From the NCBI RefSeq assembly GCF_900111175.1, contig NZ_FOGI01000005.1, positions 310,001 through 374,000 on the forward strand: a DNA stretch of 64,000 nucleotides. The letters are read 5' to 3'. Every line of letters starts with the position of its first letter. Positions within the stretch are counted from its first letter, which is position 1. Under the pieces are notes generated by a model that was not told the origin of the DNA, searched no databases, and was given only the letters and a program-made list of their open reading frames with translations. The position numbers were made by a program, and so were the translations under genes. This document shows, piece after piece, positions 36,377-46,234 of the stretch. Source of the DNA: Actinokineospora terrae (lineage in GTDB: Bacteria > Actinomycetota > Actinomycetes > Mycobacteriales > Pseudonocardiaceae).

Positions 36377-37525
36377 TTACGCGGTGCCCTGGACCGTGTC
36401 GACGATGGGCGGGGCGAGGAACACCCGCGCCCGACCCTCCCGCTCGACCTCGACGAGCGTCCCGGCCGCGACCAGCTTCACCAGGTTCTCCCGCGCGGCC
36501 TTGTGCGTGACCCCCAGGATCGCCCGCGTGCGGCCGATGGTGATCGCGGGCGTCTCGAACAGCGCGTCCACCACGCTCAGGATGTGCGTGGAGGCCCGGC
36601 GCGGCTCGGTCACCTGCGCGCGCAGGTCGTCGCGCAGCACGTGCAGCGCCCGGACCCGGCGGCCCGCGTCGGTCGCCTGCTCGGTGATGGCCGCCAGGAA
36701 GAACGAGAGCCACCCGTGCCAGTCGCCCTGCGTGCTCACGGCCAGCAGCCGGGCGTAGTACTCGTCGCGCCGGGGCTCCAGGTAGGCCGACATGTCCAGC
36801 AGCGGCGCGGGCAGCAGGCCCCACTCGACCAGCAGTCGGGAGATCAGCAGCCGCCCGACCCGGCCGTTGCCGTCGAGGAACGGGTGGATCGCCTCGAACT
36901 GGTAGTGCAGCAGGGCGATCTTGACCAGCGGCGGCAGCTCGGGTTCGGCCAGCAGGTGCTGCTCGAACGCGGCCAGGGACTCCGGGAGCTGCTCCGGCGG
37001 CGGGGGGACGTAGGTGGCGGTGTCGAGCGCGCACCCCGGGGCGCCGATCCAGTTCTGCGTGCCGCGGTAGTCGCCGGGGGTCGCGCTGTCGCCGCGCACG
37101 CCCGCCAGCAGGAGCCGGTGCGCCTCGCGCAACGGCTCCAGGCCGAGCGGTTGGTCCGTCGAGAGGACGTGCTCGGCGGCGGTGACGTGGTTGAAGACCT
37201 CTTGCGCGTCGGCCCTGTTCGGCTGGTTCACCGCGTCGACCTCGAAGAAGGCCAACTCCGACACCGTCGTCCGGGTGCCGTCGAGCCTGCTCGACAGCAC
37301 GGCCTCGTGGCGGCCGATGGTCTTGGCCAGCAGGTGGGCGTCCGGCAGCGCCAGCCCGGTCCCCGCCAGCGCGCCCACCGCGCGGTCGGCCGCGGACAGC
37401 CGGTTCACCAGCACGTCGTCGAGGACGAGCGCCGGAGGCAGCGGCGGCGGCACGAAGGCGTGGTAGCGCCCCTCGACGCGGGTGAGGTGTTGCCGCTGCG
37501 GGGGCGCGACATCGCTGGACCGCAT
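36377..37525 (-). CDS. Fic-family protein with N-terminal inhibitory helix and C-terminal winged helix
   Basis: 382 residues. The Fic catalytic motif is complete: HPFLDGNGRVGRLL. The N-terminal regulatory motif, normally S-S-x-I-E-G-T, reads SSRLDGTRTT, so the glutamate that blocks ATP in class II Fic proteins is replaced by aspartate. A C-terminal winged helix (TIGRTRAILGVTHKAARENL) follows, as in the Fic/HTH architecture of Shewanella SoFic-like proteins. The role is probably AMPylation of a partner or self, regulated internally. Confidence 0.85.
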   Translation of the reverse strand: MRSSDVAPPQRQHLTRVEGRYHAFVPPPLPPALVLDDVLVNRLSAADRAVGALAGTGLALPDAHLLAKTIGRHEAVLSSRLDGTRTTVSELAFFEVDAVNQPNRADAQEVFNHVTAAEHVLSTDQPLGLEPLREAHRLLLAGVRGDSATPGDYRGTQNWIGAPGCALDTATYVPPPPEQLPESLAAFEQHLLAEPELPPLVKIALLHYQFEAIHPFLDGNGRVGRLLISRLLVEWGLLPAPLLDMSAYLEPRRDEYYARLLAVSTQGDWHGWLSFFLAAITEQATDAGRRVRALHVLRDDLRAQVTEPRRASTHILSVVDALFETPAITIGRTRAILGVTHKAARENLVKLVAAGTLVEVEREGRARVFLAPPIVDTVQGTA

Positions 37526-37572
37526 GGATACCCAACTCTCAGTCGGACGCTCGAGTGATACCGAAACCTATC

Positions 37573-38172
37573 CTAGGTACCAGTCGGGCGCGTCCAACCC
37601 GCCGTGTTGGCGCGCAGGGCGCGTTCGTACGCCGCGGCCACGTCGAGCCCCGGGGGCAGGTTGCCGAGCAGCTCCAGCGACACCAGGCCGTGCACGATGC
37701 CCCAGCAGCCCACGGCCATCGTCCCGTCGGTGTCGGTGAACACGCCCTCGCGCACCCCCGTCTCGATGACCCCCAGCAACGGCGCCAGGGCCGCGCGGGA
37801 GTGCTCGACGGCCGCGTCGTCGGGGTCGAAGCCGGGGATGGCGCCGCCGAACATCACGGCGTAGAGGTGCGGGTCGGCGAGGGCGCTGGCCCGGTAGGCG
37901 ACGCCGAGGCGGACCAGGTCCTCCGCCGGGTCGCCGGTGGCGGCGACGGCGCGCAGGCGGGTGCCGAGGCGGTGGAACGCCTCGACGTAGAGCTCGCGGA
38001 CCAGGCCCGGCTTGCCGCCGAAGAGCGAGTAGACGGCGGTGGTGGAGGTGGCGGCGTCGGTGGCCAGCCTGCGCAGGCTCAGCGCACCAGCGCCCTCCTG
38101 CGACAGCAGCTCGCCCGCCCGGTCGAGCAGCCGCCCGCGCAGCGCCTCGTCGTGCGTCCTCGGTCTGGGCAC
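37573..38172 (-). CDS. TetR-family transcriptional regulator
   Basis: 199 residues. Helix-turn-helix region LRRLATDAATSTTAVYSLFGGK, followed by a TetR_C (WHG-type) domain (YRASALADPHLYAVMFG). GTG start; TAGGAT lies 6 bases upstream, so the message is probably leaderless. Divergent from the ribbon-helix-helix/Doc-like pair, and it could regulate that pair or genes elsewhere. Confidence 0.85.
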   Translation of the reverse strand: MPRPRTHDEALRGRLLDRAGELLSQEGAGALSLRRLATDAATSTTAVYSLFGGKPGLVRELYVEAFHRLGTRLRAVAATGDPAEDLVRLGVAYRASALADPHLYAVMFGGAIPGFDPDDAAVEHSRAALAPLLGVIETGVREGVFTDTDGTMAVGCWGIVHGLVSLELLGNLPPGLDVAAAYERALRANTAGWTRPTGT

Positions 38173-38209
38173 CGGGAGATCCTAGCGGTTTCATAACAGC
38201 GTCACGGCT

Positions 38210-38228
38210 GGTATCACGGTGGTACCAT
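38210..38228 (+). promoter_or_regulatory. operator and -10 region of the RHH/Doc-like pair
   Basis: GGTATCAC-G-GTGGTACC (38210-38226) is an inverted repeat with one mismatch. It overlaps TACCAT (38223-38228), a -10 box 7 bases before the ATG at 38236. This fits autorepression by the ribbon-helix-helix protein, as in many toxin-antitoxin operons. Confidence 0.5.
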
Positions 38229-38235
38229 CGGGCGC

Positions 38236-38442
38236 ATGGCGATGACCTTGCGGCTGACCGAGGAAGACAACGCCAGGCTCGACGAGCTGGCGACCGCCGA
38301 GGGGCGCTCCAAGCAGGAGGTGCTCCGGCTCGCGCTGGTCGACCGGTGGGCCAGGCTGCACAAGCAGGAGCAGCTCGACGAGGTGCTCGGCCGGGTGCTG
38401 CCCAGGTACCGGGGCCTGCTCGACGAACTCGGCCCCGTGTGA
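38236..38442 (+). CDS. ribbon-helix-helix (CopG/Arc-like) protein, putative antitoxin
   Basis: 68 residues. MTLRLTEEDNARLDELATAEGRSKQEVLRLAL (two short segments of the RHH fold: the DNA-binding strand TLRLT and the two helices) is typical of CopG/Phd-like antitoxin N-termini. The C-terminal helix (QLDEVLGRVLPRYRGLLDEL) would bind the partner. The gene is probably leaderless and lies 10 bases upstream of the Doc-like gene. Confidence 0.75.
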   Translation: MAMTLRLTEEDNARLDELATAEGRSKQEVLRLALVDRWARLHKQEQLDEVLGRVLPRYRGLLDELGPV

Positions 38443-38452
38443 TCATCTTCGG

Positions 38453-38833
38453 GTGACCGCCTACCTGGACGCCAGTGACCTGTTGGTGCTCGCCGCCGCC
38501 GTGACCGGGGGTGACCTGGTGGTGCGCGACCTCGGGCTGCTCGACTCCGCCGCGCACCGGCCGCGCGCCACCGTGCTCGGGGTCGAGGCCTACGAGACGC
38601 TGTGGACCAAGGCGGCCGCGCTGCTGGACTCGATCGTGCGCACCCGCCCGCTCGCCGAGGGCAACTGGCGGCTGGGCTGGGTCGCGGCGGTCACCATGTG
38701 CGACCTCAACGGCTGGTGGATCGACGCCGACACCGACGAGGCGCTGGAACTGGTCCGCGAGGTCGGCCGCGGCGCCGTCGAGGTGCCGAAAATGGCCGCC
38801 CACCTCGAAGCCTGGGCGCTGCCGAAGTCCTGA
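38453..38833 (+). CDS. Doc-like (death-on-curing) protein with degenerate Fic motif
   Basis: 126 residues with the Doc layout: N-terminal YLDASDLLVLAAAV and VRDLGLLDSAAHRP, central AAALLDSIVRTRPL, and C-terminal GWVAAVTMCDLNGW. The Fic motif, H-x-x-x-D/E-G-N-K-R in active Doc, reads RPLAEGNWR: the base histidine is Arg and the Lys is Trp, while E-G-N and R remain. It may be a weak or altered-specificity toxin, or an inactive relative. Related degenerate Doc proteins exist in streptomycetes. Confidence 0.72.
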   Translation: MTAYLDASDLLVLAAAVTGGDLVVRDLGLLDSAAHRPRATVLGVEAYETLWTKAAALLDSIVRTRPLAEGNWRLGWVAAVTMCDLNGWWIDADTDEALELVREVGRGAVEVPKMAAHLEAWALPKS

Positions 38834-38858
38834 GCACGCGAAACCCACCCGAACCGGC

Positions 38859-38889
38859 TTGACCTGGAGTGCACTCCAGCTCCTACGGT
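38859..38889 (+). promoter_or_regulatory. MerR-type promoter and operator
   Basis: TTGACC (38859-38864) and TACGGT (38884-38889) are separated by 19 bases, and the spacer region holds the perfect 16-bp palindrome CTGGAGTGCACTCCAG (38864-38879). An over-long spacer with a central dyad is the signature of MerR-activated promoters. TACGGT ends 6 bases before the GTG of the MerR gene, so the regulator is autoregulated from a leaderless message. Confidence 0.8.
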
Positions 38890-38895
38890 CGTCCC

Positions 38896-39278
38896 GTGAC
38901 GTACGCGATCGCCGAGGCGGCCCACCGCACTGGGCTCTCGATCGACACCCTCCGCTACTACGAGCGCATCGAGCTCGTCGACCCGCCCGCGCGGGACTCC
39001 GGCGGCAGGCGTGCCTACTCCGACGAGGACCTGGCCTGGCTGGGCTTCCTCACCAGGCTGCGCACCACCGGCATGCCCATCAAGCTGATGCGGGAGTACG
39101 CCAGGCTCCGGCACCAGGGCATCGCCTCGGCAGGTCAGCGCAAGCGCATCCTCGAGCGGCACCGCGAGGACGTCCGCGCGCGCATCGAGGAACTCCGCTC
39201 CTGCCTCGGCGCGCTGGACTACAAGATCGACAACTACGAGCGGGTCATCGGCAGTGACCACATCCAGGAGGCCTCGGC

Positions 39279-39282
<4 letters not shown>
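38896..39282 (+). CDS. MerR-family regulator of the aldo/keto reductases
   Basis: 128 residues. The N-terminal winged helix is [20 protein letters not shown] ending [12 protein letters not shown]; the dimerisation helix carries [20 protein letters not shown]. No metal-binding cysteines at the C-terminus, so an organic or redox signal is more likely than a metal. It starts at GTG 38896, leaderless, and its stop overlaps the first aldo/keto reductase start (ATGA), making one operon of regulator plus two reductases. Confidence 0.87.
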
Positions 39283-40259
<977 letters not shown>

Positions 40260-40269
40260 GAGGACCACT

Positions 40270-41256
<987 letters not shown>

Positions 41257-41261
41257 CCACC

Positions 41262-41289
41262 CCGCCGCGACCCCTTCCCGTCGCGGCGG
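41262..41289 (+). terminator. terminator of the MerR-reductase operon
   Basis: A perfect 10-bp stem (CCGCCGCGAC at 41262-41271 with 41280-41289) with an 8-base loop, 5 bases after the stop of the second reductase. Confidence 0.82.
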
Positions 41290-41426
41290 AGTGCTGTCCG
41301 GGATTGTGGCGCCGGGGTGCCCGTTCAAGAGACGGGAAGCAAGGGCAGGTTCAGTCGCGACGAGCTCATCGCCCGGCCGGGACGCCGAGGTTGCCCATCT
41401 CGCCGGTCCTCGGCAGGCTCGTGTTT

Positions 41427-41879
41427 GTGCCGACACTGTTGATCGTCCACCACACCCCCTCGCCCTCGATGCAGGTCATGTTCGAGGCGGTGGTGGCGGG
41501 GGCCGGTGATCCGGAACTTGCTGGCGTCACAGTCATCCGCAGGGCCGCGTTGTCGGCGACGGCGGCGGATGTGTTGGGGGCTGATGGGATCGTCCTCGGG
41601 ACTCCGGCGAACATCGGGTACATGTCCGGTGCGCTCAAGCACTTCTTCGACACCGTCTACTACCCCTGCCTGGACGCCACCGCTGCGCTTCCGTTCGGTT
41701 ACTACGTGCACGGCAACCAGGGGACCGAGGGCGCGGTGCGGGCTGTGGAGTCCATCACCGGCGCGATGCGGTGGCGGCGGGTCGCGGCTGCCGTTGTCGT
41801 TCAAGGTGAACCGGTCAAGAAGGAGATCGAGTCCTGTCGGGAGCTGGGCGCCACCGTCGCGGCGGTGGCGCTGGGGTAG
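41427..41879 (+). CDS. flavodoxin-like / NAD(P)H-dependent FMN reductase family protein
   Basis: 150 residues. LLIVHHTPSPSMQVMFEAVV is an N-terminal phosphate-binding loop of the flavodoxin fold; DGIVLGTPANIGYMSGALK and FFDTVY form the second FMN loop. The C-terminal part (PFGYYVHGNQGTEGAVRAVE) matches WrbA/flavodoxin_2-like reductases. GTG 41427 or 41421 could start it; neither has a good ribosome site. The gene stands alone. Confidence 0.75.
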   Translation: MPTLLIVHHTPSPSMQVMFEAVVAGAGDPELAGVTVIRRAALSATAADVLGADGIVLGTPANIGYMSGALKHFFDTVYYPCLDATAALPFGYYVHGNQGTEGAVRAVESITGAMRWRRVAAAVVVQGEPVKKEIESCRELGATVAAVALG

Positions 41880-42023
41880 GGCGGTCCAGACCGGTCACTG
41901 TCCGAATCGGACGGGACACGCAGCGAGGTAAGTGGGAAAACGCGAAACGCGCGCTCGACCAGCAGCGATGCCGCGGTCATACGGCGCTCGTGTAGGAGCC
42001 GCCAGTTGAGGAGGTTCCCACCC

Positions 42024-43550
42024 ATGACCGCTCGTACCCGGGCGCTCGCCGTCGTGGCCGTCGCCGCGACCACCATGACCCTCGCCGCGGTGCCCGCCGC
42101 CGCGGCGAACCCGATCACGTTCGCGCCGCGGGTCGACTACTCGACCGGCAACCACCCCGAGGCGGTCATCGACGCCGACCTCAACGGTGACGGCAAGGCC
42201 GACGTGATCACCGCCGACCGCTACGAGTGGCAGCTCACCGTGCTGCTCGGCACCGGCGCGGGCGCGCTGGGTCCGCGCACCACCGTCTACCCCGGCGACG
42301 AGCCGACCGCCCTGGCCAGCGCCGACTTCAACGGCGACGGCAAGGCAGACGTCGCCGTCACCACCGCGGGTTCCGTCTCGCTGCTGCTCGGCAACGGTGA
42401 CGGCACGTTCAAGCCGCGCGCGGCGTTCCCGGTCAGCGGTGGCGCGGAGGGCATCGCCGCGGGCGACCTCAACGGCGACAAGAAGGCCGACGTCGTCATC
42501 AGCCGTCCCGAGGGCATCACCGTCCTCCTGGGCAACGGCGACGGCACCCTGGGCGCGGGCACGGACCTGCTGGCGGGTGGCTACTCGCGCGGTGTCGTGC
42601 TCGCCGACCTCAACTCCGACACCAAGACCGACATCGCGATCGGCGGGTTCTTCACCGGCACCGTGACGGTGTTCATCGGCAACGGTGACGGCACCTTCGG
42701 TCTCCCGCTGCCGTTCCCGGCCAGCGTCAACCCGATCGACATCGCCGCCGGTGACTTCAACCGCGACGGCAAGCTGGACCTCGCGACCGCCGACTACGGC
42801 GCAGGCACCGTGTCCGTGCTGCTGGGCAACGGCAACGGCACCTTCGGCCTGCCGACCCCCAAGGCGATCGGCCCGAACCCGTTCGGCGTCGCGGTGGCCG
42901 ACCTCGACCTCGACGGCGACCCCGACCTGGCCGTCTCACTGTCCGGTGCGGACAGCGTCACCGTCCTCAACAACGGCAACGGCACCTTCGAGCAGGCCGC
43001 CAGCCTCGGCACCGGCACCACGCCCACCGAGGTGCACGCCGCTGACCTCGACGCCGACAACCGCGCGGACCTGATCACCACCAACCGCTACGCCGACGGC
43101 ATCTCGGTGCTGCTCAACCGCACCACCAAGCCGGTCCCCCCGACCAGCGACCTCGCGGTGTCGCTGCAGGCGTCCCCGCGCTTCGGCGTCCTGGTGCCCG
43201 CGCTGCAGTACGCGATCACGGTGAAGAACGTCGGTCCGCAGGCACTGACCTCGGGCACCGTCACCGCCACGCTCCCGTCGCCGCTCAACCCGGTCGCGGG
43301 CCCCGGCTGCACGGTCAACGGCCGCACGGTCACCTGCGAGGTCGGCGCCCTCGCGGTCGGCGGCTCCACGGTGAAGACGTTCTCCGCCCCGCTGGCCCTG
43401 TTCACCATCGGCACCTTCAAGGTCACCGCCAAGCGCACCGCCAGCGTCCCGGCCGACCCCAACCCGACCAACGACGTCGCCGCCCCGGCCAGCTGCACCA
43501 CCCTGGGCTTCATCCTCGCCATCTGCGGCCCCACCCCGGGCGGCGTCTGA
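42024..43550 (+). CDS. secreted FG-GAP/VCBS-repeat protein with a C-terminal DUF11-like domain
   Basis: 508 residues. Signal peptide to about residue 31 (VPAAAAN). Then seven or so FG-GAP blades of about 45 residues with calcium-binding D-x-N-x-D-G-K-x-D cores (DADLNGDGKADVI, ADFNGDGKADVAV, GDLNGDKKADVVI, GDFNRDGKLDLAT), forming a beta-propeller. From about 385 a DUF11-like beta domain follows (DLAVSLQASPRFGVLVP...NVGPQALTSGTVTATLP) with a pair of cysteines. It should be an extracellular adhesion or binding protein. RBS GAGGAGG 9 bases upstream. Confidence 0.88.
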   Translation: MTARTRALAVVAVAATTMTLAAVPAAAANPITFAPRVDYSTGNHPEAVIDADLNGDGKADVITADRYEWQLTVLLGTGAGALGPRTTVYPGDEPTALASADFNGDGKADVAVTTAGSVSLLLGNGDGTFKPRAAFPVSGGAEGIAAGDLNGDKKADVVISRPEGITVLLGNGDGTLGAGTDLLAGGYSRGVVLADLNSDTKTDIAIGGFFTGTVTVFIGNGDGTFGLPLPFPASVNPIDIAAGDFNRDGKLDLATADYGAGTVSVLLGNGNGTFGLPTPKAIGPNPFGVAVADLDLDGDPDLAVSLSGADSVTVLNNGNGTFEQAASLGTGTTPTEVHAADLDADNRADLITTNRYADGISVLLNRTTKPVPPTSDLAVSLQASPRFGVLVPALQYAITVKNVGPQALTSGTVTATLPSPLNPVAGPGCTVNGRTVTCEVGALAVGGSTVKTFSAPLALFTIGTFKVTAKRTASVPADPNPTNDVAAPASCTTLGFILAICGPTPGGV

Positions 43551-43559
43551 CCCAGTGCA

Positions 43560-43597
43560 TCCGTGGCCGCCGTCCCCCTCCTTTCGGCGGCCACGGA
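43560..43597 (+). terminator. first of two tandem terminators after the FG-GAP gene
   Basis: A perfect 12-bp stem (TCCGTGGCCGCC at 43560-43571 with 43586-43597) with a 14-base loop, 9 bases after the stop codon. Confidence 0.82.
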
Positions 43598-43601
43598 GAC
43601 G

Positions 43602-43647
43602 AACGGCGTTCCGCCGCGGTGATGCCCCCACCGCGGCGGAACCCGTT
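43602..43647 (+). terminator. second terminator, with a T-rich tail
   Basis: A perfect 14-bp stem (GTTCCGCCGCGGTG at 43608-43621 with 43629-43642), flanked by a further AACGG/CCGTT pairing with one bulged base. It is followed by TTCTTTCTGCTTTCT, one of the few U-tracts in the window. Confidence 0.88.
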
Positions 43648-43875
43648 CTTTCTGCTTTCTCGGGCTTCCTGCGGCGGAACATCGCTTCCCCGCCAGGAAC
43701 CACCAGCATGACTCACCTGGAGTTCCAGGCCGGTCACGCCGCGGCTTTCTCCGGCGCCTGATACTCATCCACCTCAAACGGCGCGCCTGCCGTCAACGAG
43801 ACGACTGCGTCGGGTGGCGATCCAGGTGAGTCGCGAATCCGCGACAGCTCGGGTCAGCCCGAACGGCGTCCTGCT

Positions 43876-44052
43876 TTGGTGTGGCGGTGGGTTGAGCTGC
43901 GGTTTCTGCGCCGTGTCTACGAGCGTGGTGGGGCTAAGGACCTCAAGGTTGCCGCCGAGGCGTTGCGGCGGACGCGCCCCTGGACAGTGGGCGAGAGGTT
44001 CGCACGTGGGCGGCCCGAGATCCCTCGGGACTCGGAGCGCCGGGATGAGTGA
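43876..44052 (+). pseudogene. truncated copy of the small membrane gene at 44269
   Basis: Codons from 43876 read LVWRWVELRFLRRVYERGG and continue AKDLKVAAEALRR, nearly identical to residues 16-48 of the protein at 44269 (about 90 percent DNA identity over about 100 bases). The part upstream of LVWRW, which in the intact copy is the start codon and membrane segment, is replaced by unrelated sequence without a ribosome site. After RRTRPWTVGE the two copies diverge. The frame stays open to TGA at 44050, so a product from GTG 43879 is conceivable but unlikely. Confidence 0.6.
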
Positions 44053-44268
44053 AACAGCGGGTATTCCTGACGGCGTCCCGATATCCTGATCAAGCGATGG
44101 GTGCTGGCCTTGGAGCCAGGGACGATGTGCGGCCCTCTCGGGGTAGCGGATCCGGGGTGAGCGGGGGCGAACGTCGGATCTAGCCCGCTCTTCGCGTTCG
44201 ACAACCGAATACGGCGCTCGCAACGACCCGCTCGCTCACCGGTGGGCTTCCTCGTTGTGGAGTCGTCC

Positions 44269-44481
44269 ATGTCGGTGTGGTGGGTCGGTGTGGCCGCGCC
44301 AGCTCTGTGTGGGTTGGTGTGGCGGTGGGTTGAGCTGCGGTTTCTGCGCCGTGTCTACGAGCGTGGTGGGGCGAAAGATCTCAAGGTTGCCGCTGAGGCG
44401 TTGCGGCGGATGCGGTCCTGGACGGTTGCCGAGAATCTCAAGCGTGGTAGCGGTGAGGTTTCGGATCGTCGCGGTGGGTGA
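44269..44481 (+). CDS. small single-pass membrane protein, function unknown
   Basis: 70 residues: one membrane helix (MSVWWVGVAAPALCGLVW) followed by a charged helix (ELRFLRRVYERGGAKDLKV). ATG 44269 has GGAG 6 bases upstream (44259-44262); an in-frame start at 44242 has none. I do not recognise the family. A truncated copy lies 390 bases upstream, so the locus has undergone a duplication. Confidence 0.6.
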   Translation: MSVWWVGVAAPALCGLVWRWVELRFLRRVYERGGAKDLKVAAEALRRMRSWTVAENLKRGSGEVSDRRGG

Positions 44482-44563
44482 GGGGGGTGACTCTTCCTAT
44501 GGTGACCGGGCCCTCAGCCGATGTTGGGTGGCGTGCCCAGGATGATCCCCGTTGCTGCTTGCG

Positions 44564-44583
44564 ACCCCGTTGGTGACGGGGTT
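44564..44583 (-). terminator. possible terminator after the phosphohexomutase gene
   Basis: A 7-bp stem ACCCCGT/ACGGGGT with a 5-base loop lies 8 bases beyond the stop of the minus-strand gene. Short, so confidence is modest. Confidence 0.45.
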
Positions 44584-44590
44584 GGGGTTG

Positions 44591-46234
44591 TCATGGGGCG
44601 AGCAAGGCGGAGACCTCGGCGGTCGCCGCGGCCAGGAGTTGTTCGGACTTCGCGCGGGCCGCGGGTAGTTCGGCCTGGGGGGCGGGGGGTTGTGAGGTTT
44701 CCAGGTAGGCCTTGATCTTGGGTTCGGTGCCGGAGGGGCGGATCAGGACGCGGATGCCGGGGCCGGTGTAGCGGAGGACGTCGGCTTCGGGGCGCAGGTC
44801 CTCGGCGGTGACGGGGATGCCGGCGAACTCGAGTGGGGGGTGGGCGCGCAGGTGCGACATCAGGGTGGGGATGGTGGCGAGGTCGGCCACGCGCAGGGAG
44901 ATCTGCTTGGTCAGGACCACGCCGTGCTTGACGGCGAGGTCGTCCAGGGCGTCCAGCAGGGTGCGGCCCTGGGCGCGCAGGGTGGCCGCGAGGTCGCAGG
45001 CGAGCACGGCGGCGGAGATGCCGTCCTTGTCGCGCACGTGTGACGGATCCACGCTGTGCCCCAACGCTTCCTCGTACGCGTAGACCAAGCCCTCGCCCGC
45101 GCGCATCAGCCACTTGAAGCCCGTGAGGGTCAGCACGTGCCGGGCCCCGTGCGCGGCCGCGATGGACCCCAGCAGCGAGGACGAGACGATCGTGGTCGCC
45201 ACCAACGGATCCGGGGCGTCCGTTGTGGACAGCACGTACTCGCCGAGCAGTGCCCCGGTCTCGTCCCCCGAGAGCATCCGCCACACCCCGTCCCGACCCC
45301 GCACCCCGAGGGCGCACCGGTCCGCGTCGGGATCCAGTGCGATCGCGATATCAGCGTCCACTTCAGATGCCCGGGCGAGCAGCAAGTCGGTGGCCCCGGG
45401 CTCTTCCGGATTCGGAAAGCCCACGGTCGGGAAGTCCGGGTCGGGCAGCGACTGCTCGGCCACCAGAGCGACGTCGATGAACCCGGCCCCGTGCAGCGCC
45501 AACGCCAACGGCCCGGCCCCGACGCCGTGCAACGCCGTCGCCGCCACCTGCAACTGCCGCGCCGTCCCCCGGGGCAGCGCGATCACGCTATCCAAATAGG
45601 ACTGAAGCGCACCATCGTCCACAGTGGTAACGTTGCCCGCCAACGGAACCGATACCGCAGGCCCCACCGCGGCGATCGCGGTCTCGATCTCCCGGTCGGC
45701 AGGCGGGATGATCTGCGCCCCGCCGTCCACGTACAGCTTGTACCCGTTGTCCGCGGGCGGGTTGTGCGACGCCGTGATCTGCACCCCGGCGACCGCCCTC
45801 AGCGACCGCGTCAGGAACGCCAGCACCGGCGTCGGCAACGGGTGCGCCAGCACCCGCACGTCGAACCCGGCGGCGGCCAGCACCCCGGCGGCGTCGGCGG
45901 CGAACTCCTCGGACCCGTGCCGGGCGTCCCGCCCGACCACCACGACCCCGCCCGCGTGCCCCTGGCCCGCCAGCCACGACGCCAGACCGGCCGTCGTCCG
46001 CACGACCACCGCGCGGTTCATCCCGTGAGGACCCGCCCGCACCGGTCCGCGCAAACCCGCCGTGCCGAACGTCAACGGCCCCGACATCCGGTCCGCCAGT
46101 TCGTCCACAGCGGACTCGTCGCCACCCATGGCCCTGGCCGCGATCTGCTGCAGCTCGGCGCGGGCGGCCGGGTCCGGGTCGTCGGCGATCCAGCGCAACG
46201 CCCGGTCGCGCAGGTCCGGGGTCAGCCTGCTCAC
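44591..46234 (-). CDS. phosphohexomutase family enzyme (phosphomannomutase/phosphoglucomutase/phosphopentomutase-like)
   Basis: 547 residues, four-domain alpha-D-phosphohexomutase. The catalytic Ser loop is [15 protein letters not shown], the Mg loop is [10 protein letters not shown], the sugar loop is [13 protein letters not shown], and the phosphate loop is [14 protein letters not shown]. It overlaps the purine nucleoside phosphorylase gene by ATGA. That pairing suggests it may isomerise ribose-1-phosphate to ribose-5-phosphate, as do some members of this long PGM2-like subgroup, but phosphomannomutase activity is not excluded. Confidence 0.88.
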   Translation of the reverse strand: MSRLTPDLRDRALRWIADDPDPAARAELQQIAARAMGGDESAVDELADRMSGPLTFGTAGLRGPVRAGPHGMNRAVVVRTTAGLASWLAGQGHAGGVVVVGRDARHGSEEFAADAAGVLAAAGFDVRVLAHPLPTPVLAFLTRSLRAVAGVQITASHNPPADNGYKLYVDGGAQIIPPADREIETAIAAVGPAVSVPLAGNVTTVDDGALQSYLDSVIALPRGTARQLQVAATALHGVGAGPLALALHGAGFIDVALVAEQSLPDPDFPTVGFPNPEEPGATDLLLARASEVDADIAIALDPDADRCALGVRGRDGVWRMLSGDETGALLGEYVLSTTDAPDPLVATTIVSSSLLGSIAAAHGARHVLTLTGFKWLMRAGEGLVYAYEEALGHSVDPSHVRDKDGISAAVLACDLAATLRAQGRTLLDALDDLAVKHGVVLTKQISLRVADLATIPTLMSHLRAHPPLEFAGIPVTAEDLRPEADVLRYTGPGIRVLIRPSGTEPKIKAYLETSQPPAPQAELPAARAKSEQLLAAATAEVSALLAP

